64,000 bases of DNA from Sulfurimicrobium sp964384915 (GTDB taxonomy: Bacteria > Pseudomonadota > Gammaproteobacteria > Burkholderiales > Sulfuricellaceae). The stretch spans positions 1-64,000 of the forward strand of contig CAYLMA010000008.1 of NCBI GenBank assembly GCA_964384915.1. Direction: 5' to 3'. Position 1 is the first letter of the stretch. Each line of letters starts with the position of its first letter. The notes below the pieces were generated by a model. That model worked only from the letters and a program-made list of their open reading frames with translations, searched no databases and was not told where the DNA came from. Below are positions 32,424 to 41,179 of this stretch, one piece after another. The position numbers and the translations under genes were made by a program.

Positions 32424-33293
32424 ATGAGCTGGTTCCAGAAACTACTTCCCCCGAAAATCAAGCGCAAGATCGACAGCGAGACCAAAAAATCCGTGCCCGA
32501 AGGGCTGTGGAGCAAGTGCCCTACCTGCGAATCGGTGCTGTACCGGACAGACCTGGAAAAAAACCTCGAGGTGTGCCCGAAATGCAGCCATCACTACCGT
32601 ATTTCTGCCCGCACCCGCCTGCATCTTCTGCTGGATGCCGAGGGGCGCCAGGAAATCGGTGCTTCCGTGACCCCGGTCGATAGCCTGAAATTCAAGGATA
32701 GCAAACGCTATGTCGAGCGTCTTGTAGATGCGAAGCGGGATACCGGCGAGACGGATGCGCTGGTGGTGATGCAGGGCAGTGTCAAGGGCGTCAACCTGGT
32801 GGCGGCCGCTTTTGAGTTCAAATTCATGGGCGGGTCCATGGGCTCGGTGGTGGGCGAGCGTTTCGTGCGCGGCGTGGACGTGTGCCTGGAAAAGCGCCTG
32901 CCTTTCGTGTGTTTTTCCGCCAGCGGCGGGGCGCGCATGCAGGAAGGCTTGCTGTCCCTGATGCAAATGGCCAAGACCAGTGCTGCGCTGGCCCGGCTGG
33001 GCAATTCCGGCCTGCCGTTCATCTCGGTGCTTACTGACCCTACCATGGGCGGCGTTTCCGCCAGTTTTGCCATGCTTGGGGATATCGTCGTGGCGGAGCC
33101 CAATGCCCTGATCGGTTTTGCCGGGCCGCGCGTGATCGAGCAAACGGTGCGCGAAACCTTGCCAGATGGTTTCCAGCGCGCCGAATTCCTGGTTGATCAC
33201 GGCGCTGTGGATCTGATTGTCGATCGCCGCCAGATGCGTGACCGGCTTACAAACCTGCTTACCATAATGTCGCGTATGCCCGCCGCGGCCTGA
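32424..33293 (+). CDS. accD: Acetyl-CoA carboxylase carboxyltransferase beta subunit
   Basis: With AccA it transfers carboxyl from biotin to acetyl-CoA, committing carbon to fatty acid synthesis. It is 289 residues long. The N-terminal zinc ribbon has Cys32, 35, 51 and 54 (KCPTCES...VCPKCSHH), then a crotonase-fold domain with FEFKFMGGSMGSVVGE and SASGGARMQEG. The ATG at 32424 is preceded by AAGGA. The order trpA-accD-folC-dedD-cvpA-purF is strongly conserved in beta- and gammaproteobacteria. Confidence 0.97.
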   Translation: MSWFQKLLPPKIKRKIDSETKKSVPEGLWSKCPTCESVLYRTDLEKNLEVCPKCSHHYRISARTRLHLLLDAEGRQEIGASVTPVDSLKFKDSKRYVERLVDAKRDTGETDALVVMQGSVKGVNLVAAAFEFKFMGGSMGSVVGERFVRGVDVCLEKRLPFVCFSASGGARMQEGLLSLMQMAKTSAALARLGNSGLPFISVLTDPTMGGVSASFAMLGDIVVAEPNALIGFAGPRVIEQTVRETLPDGFQRAEFLVDHGAVDLIVDRRQMRDRLTNLLTIMSRMPAAA

Positions 33294-33313
33294 GGCCGGC
33301 ATTCCCTGATGTC

Positions 33314-34627
33314 ATGACAACTCTCCACGAGGGCATGCCTCAGCCCGCAAGCCCGGGTTCTCAGCGTCCGCTGTCGGCCTGGCTGGCTCATCTTGAACAG
33401 CTGCACCCGAAAACCATCGAGCTGGGGCTGGATCGTATCAATCAGGTCAAGGCGCGGCTACAGCTCAAGCCATTTTTTCCCATCATTACCGTGGGGGGCA
33501 CCAACGGCAAAGGCTCTACCTGTGCCATGCTGGAAGCTATTCTGTCGGCGGCGGGCTACAAAACCGGCCTCTATACTTCACCCCATCTCTTGCGTTACAA
33601 CGAACGCGTGCGTATTGCCACGCAGGAAGCCTCCGACCAGGCGCTGTGCGATGCCTTTGCCGCAGTGGAAGCCGTACGCGGCGAAATATCGCTGAGCTAT
33701 TTCGAGTTTGGCACGCTGGCCGCCATGTGGCTGTTTCAGCAGCAACAGGTCGAGGTGGCCATTCTGGAAGTGGGTCTGGGCGGGCGGCTCGATGCGGTGA
33801 ATGCGTTCGATGCCGACTGCGCCATTGTAACCAGCGTGGATCTCGATCACATGGACTACCTAGGCGATGACCGCGAATCCATCGGCTGGGAGAAGGCCGG
33901 TATTTTCAGATCCGGCACACCGTCCGTGTGCGCTGATGCCCGCCCGCCGCGCCGCCTGCTTGATCATGCCGCGCAAATCGGCGCCCAGCTTAAGCTCATC
34001 GGCAAGGATTTTGTTGCCCAGTCCGAGTCCTCGCAATGGCAGTTTACGAGCAATGCCGGTTGGCGTCTGAGCCTGCCTTTCCCCGCTTTGCGCGGGGCTT
34101 ACCAGCTGGATAATGCCAGTGCCTGCCTTGCCGCCCTGGAAGCGCTCAGGGAGCGGCTGCCAGTGGCGCCCGGCGATATCCGCCGCGGCCTGTTGGAAGT
34201 GGCCGTTCCAGGGCGTTTCCAGGTGCTGGCCGGACGCCCGCTCGTGATCCTCGACGTGGCTCACAACCCACACGCGGCACGGGCGCTGGCAGAAAATCTG
34301 AAGCAGATGGCGTGTCGCGGCAAGACGCTTGCCGTGTTCGCCATGCTGTCGGACAAAGACATCGCTGGCGTTATCGCTGCGTTACGCGGCGAAATCGATC
34401 TCTGGCTGGTGGCGGGAATAGATCACGTGCGTGGCGCGAGTGCGCCCGAACTTCAAGCACACTTGATGAATGCAGGAGTCAGCGCCATCCTGACTTTCGC
34501 CGATACTACTGCTGCTTACCGCCATGCCTGCCAAATCGCGGGCGAAGATGATAGAATTGCGGCCTTCGGCTCCTTTCATACTGTCGCCGAGCTTATGCAA
34601 GCAGCGCGCAACAGGAATCCTGATTGA
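33314..34627 (+). CDS. folC: Dihydrofolate synthase / folylpolyglutamate synthase
   Basis: Bifunctional ATP-dependent ligase that adds glutamate to dihydropteroate and extends folate polyglutamates. It is 437 residues long. The P-loop GGTNGKGST is at about 61-69, Mur-ligase family metal sites are in EVGLGGRLDAVN and TSVDLDHMDYLG, and the C-terminal domain contains DVAHNPHAARAL. It ends exactly one base before the dedD ATG, so the two are coupled. Confidence 0.96.
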   Translation: MTTLHEGMPQPASPGSQRPLSAWLAHLEQLHPKTIELGLDRINQVKARLQLKPFFPIITVGGTNGKGSTCAMLEAILSAAGYKTGLYTSPHLLRYNERVRIATQEASDQALCDAFAAVEAVRGEISLSYFEFGTLAAMWLFQQQQVEVAILEVGLGGRLDAVNAFDADCAIVTSVDLDHMDYLGDDRESIGWEKAGIFRSGTPSVCADARPPRRLLDHAAQIGAQLKLIGKDFVAQSESSQWQFTSNAGWRLSLPFPALRGAYQLDNASACLAALEALRERLPVAPGDIRRGLLEVAVPGRFQVLAGRPLVILDVAHNPHAARALAENLKQMACRGKTLAVFAMLSDKDIAGVIAALRGEIDLWLVAGIDHVRGASAPELQAHLMNAGVSAILTFADTTAAYRHACQIAGEDDRIAAFGSFHTVAELMQAARNRNPD

Positions 34628-35278
34628 ATGGCAAACGGTCCTTCCCCTACTGTTGAAGAAATCCAGCTCAGAAAGCGCGCACGCCGCCGCCTGGTCGGCG
34701 CAATCACGCTGGTTGTCCTGATGGTCACGGTACTGCCCATGGTGCTGGATGACGAACCCAAACCGGTGGGGCAGGACATCGCCATCAGCATTCCCTCTCC
34801 CCAAGGCGGTGATGCCCCCTTCAGGGCGGCACCTACACCCGAGCCGTCCAACCCGGCACCTTCAGCAGCCTTGCCGCCCGTGCAGCGAGTTGCACCCATT
34901 GAACCCGAAAAGCATGTTGCAGCAGTGGAAAAAGCGGCTGAAGCCAAGCCGAAACCGGCTCCTACCGTGAAGGAAGAGAAGCCTGCGGAAAAACCCAAGG
35001 AGCCCAAACCTGTCACCAAGCTTGTTGAACCGCAACACGCCGGTGGCAGCTATGTGGTTTTGCTCGGCGCGTTCCTGGGGGATGCCAACGCCCGTCAACG
35101 GCAGGCCAAACTGAAAGAGCTTGGCGTCAAATATTACGTGGAAAAAATCAAATCGCCTGCGGGTGACAAAATCGCGGTTCGCGCCGGCCCCTACTCCAGC
35201 CGTCAAGATGCGGAGCATGTGCTGGCCAAGCTCAAGTCGGCGGGAATCCTGGACGGCATGGTGGCTGAGAAGAAGTAA
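34628..35278 (+). CDS. dedD: SPOR domain-containing protein, DedD-like
   Basis: A 216-residue bitopic inner-membrane protein. A basic cytoplasmic start (RKRARRRLVG) precedes one membrane span (about residues 24-40), then a Pro/Ala/Lys-rich periplasmic linker. A C-terminal SPOR domain (about 138-214, GSYVVLLGAFLGDANARQRQAKL and AVRAGPYSSRQDAEHVL) should bind denuded septal peptidoglycan. The position between folC and cvpA is that of E. coli dedD, a cell-division factor. Confidence 0.93.
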   Translation: MANGPSPTVEEIQLRKRARRRLVGAITLVVLMVTVLPMVLDDEPKPVGQDIAISIPSPQGGDAPFRAAPTPEPSNPAPSAALPPVQRVAPIEPEKHVAAVEKAAEAKPKPAPTVKEEKPAEKPKEPKPVTKLVEPQHAGGSYVVLLGAFLGDANARQRQAKLKELGVKYYVEKIKSPAGDKIAVRAGPYSSRQDAEHVLAKLKSAGILDGMVAEKK

Positions 35279-35304
35279 TGTTTGCGGTCTGACATCCAAG
35301 ACGA

Positions 35305-35796
35305 ATGACGGTTTTTGATTACACGGTGTTGCTGATTGTCGGGCTTTCCATCCTGCTCAGCGTGATGCGCGGTGCGGTGCGGGAAATCCTCGCGCTGGCT
35401 TCCTGGGTGGCGGCCTTTCTGGTGGCCAATGCTTATAGCGTGTGGCTGGCTGGGCAGTTGCCGGCGGCTATTCCGGGTGAACCGCTTAAGCTGCTGGCGG
35501 CATTTGTGATCCTGTTCTTGATCATGCTGCTATTGATGAGCTTGTTGGCTATTGCATTGTCCGAGCTGGTCAAAACAGTGGGCCTGGGCGCATTCGATCG
35601 CGGGCTCGGCGCGATTTTTGGATTTACACGAGGTCTGCTGATCGTGATGGTGCTGGTGTTGCTGTCCGGATTGACTTCCTTGCCGCACCACCCGTTGTGG
35701 CGCGATGCAATGTTCAGCGCGCCGCTGGAAGCCCTGACCCTGAAAGCCAGGGTCTGGCTGCCGGATGATTTTGCCAAACGGCTCAGTTACGAATAA
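35305..35796 (+). CDS. cvpA: CvpA family membrane protein
   Basis: A 163-residue inner-membrane protein with about four hydrophobic segments, matching CvpA: FDYTVLLIVGLSILLSVMRGAVREI at the N terminus (given to show the RG...REI motif), then ALASWVAAFLVANA and the RGLGAIFGFTRGLL loop. It is named for a requirement in colicin V production in E. coli and more generally linked to envelope homeostasis. It lies immediately upstream of purF as usual. Confidence 0.93.
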   Translation: MTVFDYTVLLIVGLSILLSVMRGAVREILALASWVAAFLVANAYSVWLAGQLPAAIPGEPLKLLAAFVILFLIMLLLMSLLAIALSELVKTVGLGAFDRGLGAIFGFTRGLLIVMVLVLLSGLTSLPHHPLWRDAMFSAPLEALTLKARVWLPDDFAKRLSYE

Positions 35797-35819
35797 CTAT
35801 CTGAAATAGGCTCTAAACC

Positions 35820-37349
35820 ATGTGTGGAATTCTCGGCATAGTCGCTAAAACCGCGGTCAACCAGCTGCTCTATGATGGCCTGCTGGTGTTGCAGCATCGC
35901 GGCCAGGATGCGGCGGGCATTGTGACCAGCGACGGCAGCACATTTCACATGCACAAGGCCAACGGCCTGGTCGCGGATGTCTTCCGAACCCGCAACATGC
36001 GCTCCCTGCTGGGAAACATGGGGATTGCCCACGTACGTTATCCCACCGCCGGCGACGCTTTTTCGTCTGCCGAAGCCCAGCCCTTCTACGTCAATTCCCC
36101 TTTTGGCATCGTGCTGGCTCATAACGGCAACCTGACCAATGCGGATCAATTGAGGCAGGATTTGTACCGCCTCGATCTGCGACATATCAATACCACGTCG
36201 GATTCGGAAGTGCTGCTCAATGTGCTGGCGCATGAACTGCATGCCTGCACCTACAACGGCCGGCTCGACCCCGAAGCCATTTTCAAGGCCGTTGCCGGTG
36301 TTCATCGCCGTTGCCGCGGCGCTTATGCCGTGGTGGCAATGATTTCCGGCTATGGCCTGGTGGCCTTCCGCGACCCCCATGGGATTCGCCCGCTAGTGGT
36401 AGGCCGTGCCGAGACTGAAAATGGCCCGGAATATCTGGTGGCCTCTGAAAGCGTTGCGCTGGATGTGCTGGGCTACAAGTTGATTCGCGATATCGAGCCC
36501 GGTGAAGCCGTTCTGATCGATGAGGGCGGCAGCTTTTTTAGCCAGCAGTGCGCCGAAACCAGCGCACTTAATCCCTGCATTTTCGAATACGTCTACCTGG
36601 CCCGCCCGGACTCGGTCATTGACGGCATTTCGGTGTATGAAACCCGGTTGCGCATGGGCGTCAGCCTGGCTGATAAAATCAGGCGCCAGTTCGGCCATCT
36701 GGACATCGATGTGGTCATCCCGATTCCAGACACCAGCCGCCCCAGCGCCCTGCAACTGGCGAACCAGCTTGACGTGCCTTACCGCGAAGGGTTTATCAAG
36801 AACCGCTACATCGGCCGCACCTTTATCATGCCGGGCCAGTCCCAGCGCAAGAAGTCGGTGCGCCAGAAGCTCAACGCCATCGGCATCGAATTCCAGGGCA
36901 AGAATGTGCTGCTGGTGGACGATTCCATCGTGCGCGGCACGACCAGCAAGCAGATCGTGCAGATGGCCCGCGAAGCCGGTGCGAACAAGGTCTATTTTGC
37001 TTCTGCCGCGCCGCCGGTGCGCTTTCCCAATGTCTATGGCATCGACATGCCAACCCGTGCAGAATTGCTGGCCACTGGCCGTACAGACGAGGAAATTGCA
37101 CTGGAAATAGGTGCCGATGCGGTGATCTATCAGGATATCGAGGCGCTGGTCGAGGATGTCCGCGCTGCTCGTGCCGACATCACCCTCTTTGACACTTCCT
37201 GCTTCAATGGCGAATACATTACCGGGGACATCAGCCCGGAATACCTCGCCGAAATCGAATCGTCGCGCGGCAGGCCGAAAGCCAATGCGGCGGGACTGTC
37301 GAGCCGCCAGCTCGACCTCAACCTGAATGAAGAGGATGACGGATCATGA
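35820..37349 (+). CDS. purF: Amidophosphoribosyltransferase
   Basis: First committed step of purine synthesis: PRPP plus glutamine to phosphoribosylamine. It is 509 residues long. The N-terminal nucleophile Cys2 follows the initiator Met (MCGILGIVAK), and glutaminase residues are in RYPTAG and HNGNL. The phosphoribosyltransferase PRPP loop is VLLVDDSIVRGTTSKQ. There are no iron-sulfur cysteines, as in the E. coli type. Its TGA overlaps the metZ ATG by four bases. Confidence 0.97.
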   Translation: MCGILGIVAKTAVNQLLYDGLLVLQHRGQDAAGIVTSDGSTFHMHKANGLVADVFRTRNMRSLLGNMGIAHVRYPTAGDAFSSAEAQPFYVNSPFGIVLAHNGNLTNADQLRQDLYRLDLRHINTTSDSEVLLNVLAHELHACTYNGRLDPEAIFKAVAGVHRRCRGAYAVVAMISGYGLVAFRDPHGIRPLVVGRAETENGPEYLVASESVALDVLGYKLIRDIEPGEAVLIDEGGSFFSQQCAETSALNPCIFEYVYLARPDSVIDGISVYETRLRMGVSLADKIRRQFGHLDIDVVIPIPDTSRPSALQLANQLDVPYREGFIKNRYIGRTFIMPGQSQRKKSVRQKLNAIGIEFQGKNVLLVDDSIVRGTTSKQIVQMAREAGANKVYFASAAPPVRFPNVYGIDMPTRAELLATGRTDEEIALEIGADAVIYQDIEALVEDVRAARADITLFDTSCFNGEYITGDISPEYLAEIESSRGRPKANAAGLSSRQLDLNLNEEDDGS

Positions 37350-38518
37350 AGGACGATTTCGATCTCGAAACTCTGGCTATCCGCGCCGGGACCCAGCGCA
37401 GCCAGTTCAACGAACATTCCGAGGCCATGTTCCTCACCTCCAGCTTCGTGTTCGAGAGCGCGGCCCAGGCGGCGGCCCGCTTTGGCGGGCAGGAGCCGGG
37501 CAACATCTACTCGCGCTTCACCAACCCCTCCGTCACTATGCTGCAGGACCGCCTGGCGGCGCTGGAGGGCGCCGAATTTTGCGTCGCCACCTCCAGCGGC
37601 ATGTCCGCCATTCTGGCCTCTGTGATGGGGCTGCTTTCCGCCGGCGACCACATCGTCGCCTCGCGCAGCATCTTCGGTACCACGGTGCAGTTGTTCGGCA
37701 ATATCCTCAAGCGCTTCGGGGTGGAAACCACCTTCGTGCCGCTGGCCGAGCCCGATGCCTGGCGGCAGGCGGTGCAGCCCAACACCAAGCTGTTTTTTGT
37801 CGAGACGCCATCCAATCCCTTGACCGAAGTGTGCGACATTGCCGAACTGGCGGATATCGCTCACAAGGCGGGTGCCTGGCTGGCGGTGGACAACTGCTTC
37901 TGCACGCCGATGTTGCAGCGCCCGCTCGATCTGGGCGCGGACATCGTGATCCACTCCGCCACCAAGTATCTCGATGGCCAGGGCCGCGTGCTGGGCGGCG
38001 CGGTGCTGGGCAGCAAGCAGCTCATGGAAGGGGTTTACGGCTTCCTGCGCACCGCCGGGCCGACGCTTTCCGCCTTCAATGCCTGGGTGATTCTCAAGGG
38101 CCTGGAAACCCTGAAAATCCGCATGGATGCCCATTCCCGCAATGCGCTTGAACTGGCGCAGTGGCTCGAAACCTTGCCCCAGGTTGAGCGTGTCTATTAT
38201 CCGGGCCTGGTTTCGCATCCCCAGCATGCGCTGGCCATGCGGCAGCAGAAATCGGGTGGCGGCATCGTGGCTTTCGACGTCAAGGGTGGCAAGGACGCTG
38301 CCTGGCGCGTGGTGGATGCAACCCGCATGTTGTCGATTACCGCCAACCTGGGCGACACCAAAACCACTATCACCCATCCCGCCTCCACCACCCACAGCAG
38401 GGTCACGGCAGAAGCGCGTGCCGCCGCAGGTATCGGCGATGGCCTGCTGCGCGTGGCGGTGGGACTGGAGTCGATTGAAGACATCAAGGCCGATCTGGCG
38501 CGCGGCCTGCAAAGCTAG
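37346..38518 (+). CDS. metZ: O-succinylhomoserine sulfhydrylase
   Basis: PLP-dependent enzyme of the Cys/Met metabolism family that makes homocysteine directly from O-succinylhomoserine and sulfide. It is 390 residues long. The PLP Lys is in HSATKYLDGQGRVLGG (about residue 208). YSRFTNPSV and SSGMSAIL belong to the phosphate-binding and active-site regions. Direct sulfhydrylation would suit a sulfur-metabolising host. It is coupled to purF by an ATGA overlap; purF-metZ adjacency is frequent in betaproteobacteria and pseudomonads. Confidence 0.94.
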   Translation: MKDDFDLETLAIRAGTQRSQFNEHSEAMFLTSSFVFESAAQAAARFGGQEPGNIYSRFTNPSVTMLQDRLAALEGAEFCVATSSGMSAILASVMGLLSAGDHIVASRSIFGTTVQLFGNILKRFGVETTFVPLAEPDAWRQAVQPNTKLFFVETPSNPLTEVCDIAELADIAHKAGAWLAVDNCFCTPMLQRPLDLGADIVIHSATKYLDGQGRVLGGAVLGSKQLMEGVYGFLRTAGPTLSAFNAWVILKGLETLKIRMDAHSRNALELAQWLETLPQVERVYYPGLVSHPQHALAMRQQKSGGGIVAFDVKGGKDAAWRVVDATRMLSITANLGDTKTTITHPASTTHSRVTAEARAAAGIGDGLLRVAVGLESIEDIKADLARGLQS

Positions 38519-38568
38519 GCGTAGCGCCATACTGGCGCCGTTTGTGGTGATGTAACGGGAGATCGGCC

Positions 38569-39615
38569 ATGGCTGGCGCACTGCGTTTTTTTCTTCTGGC
38601 TTGTACATTCTGGGCGTTCGCCTTTCAGGCGCATGCTGCGAGGGAAGCTCCGCTAGCCCCCGGCATGGTCAACCCCGGCTACGAGGAACACCCTGCATGG
38701 TTCAGGGAGTCATTTCTGGATTTGCGCGACGATGTGAAGGAAGCGCAGGGAAGGCAGCGCCGGGTCATGCTGTATTTTTACCAGGATGGCTGTCCCTACT
38801 GCGCTAAATTGTTGCGCGACAATTTTGGCCAGCGCGCCATCTCGGACAAGATGCGCCAGTATTTTGACGTCATTGCGCTCAACCTGTGGGGCGACCGGGA
38901 AGTGACGGGCATGGATGGCAAGACCGTCACGGAAAAGGCGTTCGCCAGACAAGTGAAGGTGATGTTCACGCCGACCTTGCTTGCCCTGAACGAAAAGGGT
39001 GAAGTGATATTGCGCATCAATGGCTACTATGCTCCGCACCAGTTCTCGGCGGCACTGGACTATGCCGGGCAGGGCAAGGAAAAACAAGCTTCGTTCCGGG
39101 ACTATTTGGCCGCGAGTTCAGAGCCCGCCGCCAGCGGAAAGCTGCATGCCGGCAAACGTTTCATCCAGCCCCCGCTCGCCCTTGATGCAGCCCTGAAGCG
39201 CTCGAAAAAGCCGCTGCTGGTTTTATTCGAACAAAAAACATGCCTGGCCTGCGACGAACTTCACCTGGATATTTTCAAACGCCGGGCAAGCCGTTCCCTG
39301 CTGGATGGCCTGCTAATCGCCCAGCTCGACATGTGGAGCGATGCGCCGCTGACCACGCCTGACGGCCGGCAAACCACCGCGCGCGAATGGGCGCGGCAAC
39401 TCGACATCGGCTACGCCCCGAGCATGGTGTTTTTCGATGCCTCGGGCAAGGAAATATTTCGCGCCGAGGCCATGCTCAAGGCCTTTCATGTCCAGTCGGC
39501 GCTGGATTATGTAGGCAGCGGGGCGTACCGGAAATATCCGGAATTTCAGCGCTATGTCGATGTGCGTGCCGATGGCTTGAGGGCCAGGGGGATCGTTGTC
39601 GATTTGATGAAATAA
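38569..39615 (+). CDS. Periplasmic protein with two thioredoxin-fold domains
   Basis: A 348-residue exported protein with a signal peptide (about 1-23, AHAA). The first thioredoxin-like domain (about 55-165) carries CPYC (Cys75, Cys78), with cis-Pro in MFTPTLL. The second domain (about 205-320) carries CLAC (Cys225, Cys228), with a Pro in GYAPSMVFF. Each domain resembles SoxW/thioredoxin-like periplasmic reductases of sulfur-oxidising bacteria. Two redox-active domains in one chain are uncommon. A role in periplasmic disulfide reduction is likely by family; the partner is unknown. The ATG at 38569 follows GGGAG. It is not linked by overlap to neighbours. Confidence 0.8.
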   Translation: MAGALRFFLLACTFWAFAFQAHAAREAPLAPGMVNPGYEEHPAWFRESFLDLRDDVKEAQGRQRRVMLYFYQDGCPYCAKLLRDNFGQRAISDKMRQYFDVIALNLWGDREVTGMDGKTVTEKAFARQVKVMFTPTLLALNEKGEVILRINGYYAPHQFSAALDYAGQGKEKQASFRDYLAASSEPAASGKLHAGKRFIQPPLALDAALKRSKKPLLVLFEQKTCLACDELHLDIFKRRASRSLLDGLLIAQLDMWSDAPLTTPDGRQTTAREWARQLDIGYAPSMVFFDASGKEIFRAEAMLKAFHVQSALDYVGSGAYRKYPEFQRYVDVRADGLRARGIVVDLMK

Positions 39616-39740
39616 CCCGGGATGGCGCGGGCCGATCAAACTCAGGCCGACGATGCTTGCGCCAGTGCCCTGGACGGATCGTGCTTGCAGCGTTCTCCCA
39701 CATTGCGGACAATGGCACGAGTATTTCAAGGGAGAAAAAC

Positions 39741-40859
39741 ATGACCAAATATATCGGCATCCTCACCTCCGGGGGTGACAGCCCCGGGCTGAATGCAGCC
39801 ATTCGCGGCGTAGGCAAGGCCTGCATCGGCCACTACGGCATGCACATCATCGGTTTCCGCGACGGCTTCCGGGGCTTGATGGAGAACCGCACCGCGCGCC
39901 TTGATGGCGGCCAGTTGTCGGGCATCCTCACCAGCGGCGGCACCATCCTGGGCACCAGCCGGGACAAGCCGCACCGCATGCCGGTGGGGGGCAAGGTGCT
40001 GGATATGACCGATGTCATCGTCGGCAATTACCACGACAACCATCTCGACGCGCTGGTCTGCCTGGGCGGTGGCGGCACGCAGAAAAACGCCCTGCGCCTC
40101 AAGGAAAAGGGCCTCAACGTCATCACCCTGCCCAAGACCATCGATAACGATGTGGCCATGACCGATACCACCTTCGGCTTCGACACCGCGCTGGGCATTG
40201 CCACCGAGGCCATGGACCGGTTGCACAGCACGGCCCATAGCCACCATCGCATCATCGTGGTGGAAATCATGGGACACCGCGCCGGCTGGCTGGCGCTGGG
40301 TGCGGGGATCGCGGGCGGCGCCGACGTGATCCTGATTCCCGAAATTCCTTACGAGGTGGAAAGTGTCGCCGAGGCGATCCGCGAGCGCAGCCGCAACGGC
40401 AAGCCATTCAGCATCGTGGCGGTGGCGGAAGGGGCGGTTTCGATGCAGGAGCATCTTGCCACGCTGGCGGCGCAGGAGAAAAAAGTAAAAACCAAGGGCA
40501 GCAAAAAAGGGGCGGCCATTCCTCCCGCGCATGCGACGGAAATCCAGTATGCCGACCACACCCTGCGCCTGGCGAAGAAACTGGAGCAGCTCACCGGGCT
40601 GGAGGCGCGCGTCACCATCCTTGGCCATTTGCAGCGCGGCGGCATACCTTCCGCGGCGGACCGCCTGCTGGCGACGCGCCTTGGCACCGCCTGCGCCGAC
40701 CTGATCAATCAGGGGCATTATGGCGTCATGGTGGCGGCCAAGGGAGATGGGACAAGGGCGGTCAAACTCGAGGATGTGGCGGGAAAAGTCAAGACCGTGC
40801 CGCCCGATCATGCGTGGGTGGAAAGCGCGCGCCGCGTGGGCACCAATATGGGTGACTGA
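39741..40859 (+). CDS. 6-phosphofructokinase, atypical (PPi-type features)
   Basis: Phosphofructokinase A superfamily, 372 residues. N-terminal TSGGDSPGLNAAIRG binds the phosphoryl donor, and the catalytic Asp135 is in PKTIDNDV. Fructose-6-phosphate residues lie in MGHRAGWLAL and GHLQRGG. Lys132 takes the place of the Gly found in ATP enzymes (PGTIDND), a hallmark of pyrophosphate-type or group III enzymes. The donor loop reads GGGGT (109-113) instead of GGDGS/GGDDT. A PPi-dependent, reversible enzyme fits an autotroph, but the donor cannot be fixed from sequence. The ATG at 39741 follows GGGAG. Confidence 0.88.
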   Translation: MTKYIGILTSGGDSPGLNAAIRGVGKACIGHYGMHIIGFRDGFRGLMENRTARLDGGQLSGILTSGGTILGTSRDKPHRMPVGGKVLDMTDVIVGNYHDNHLDALVCLGGGGTQKNALRLKEKGLNVITLPKTIDNDVAMTDTTFGFDTALGIATEAMDRLHSTAHSHHRIIVVEIMGHRAGWLALGAGIAGGADVILIPEIPYEVESVAEAIRERSRNGKPFSIVAVAEGAVSMQEHLATLAAQEKKVKTKGSKKGAAIPPAHATEIQYADHTLRLAKKLEQLTGLEARVTILGHLQRGGIPSAADRLLATRLGTACADLINQGHYGVMVAAKGDGTRAVKLEDVAGKVKTVPPDHAWVESARRVGTNMGD

Positions 40860-40908
40860 GCAGCAACAAAGGGTTTCAGGCGTCATCACCAAAATAAAGG
40901 AGAACAAG

Positions 40909-41151
40909 ATGGATGGAGAAAATCGTGGCGCTTCGAAACCGGTTCCGGACAAGCTGAATGAAACATTGAATGAGTTGCAGATGCTGGCGCTGCGACGGAT
41001 CGAAAGCTTCGGCTGGGAACTGCGCTTTGTGCGGCGGGCTGGCCTGCCGAATCCCATCCCCGTGGTATCCAATGCCGAAGGCACGACCATCGGCGTGCTG
41101 GAGGAAGACGGACGGGTCAGCCTGGAGCACGATATCAGGCTGCGCAGCTAA
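40909..41151 (+). CDS. Small conserved protein of unknown function
   Basis: An 80-residue cytoplasmic protein with no signal or membrane segment. The centre reads LALRRIESFGWELRFVRRAG, then PNPIPVVSNAEGTTIGVLEEDG, suggesting a helix followed by a small beta meander. Similar short proteins occur in other proteobacteria, but I know of no function. The ATG at 40909 has a good ribosome site (AAAGGAG). It lies 49 bases after the phosphofructokinase and 28 bases before the dienelactone hydrolase, so the three may be one transcript. Confidence 0.75.
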   Translation: MDGENRGASKPVPDKLNETLNELQMLALRRIESFGWELRFVRRAGLPNPIPVVSNAEGTTIGVLEEDGRVSLEHDIRLRS

Positions 41152-41179
41152 TTTGTGTGTTAGATTTGGAGCCAAGGAA

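Noticed and set aside
37130..38608. 492-codon open frame antisense to purF and metZ
   Set aside because: Composition shadow of conserved genes; no start signals or family features.
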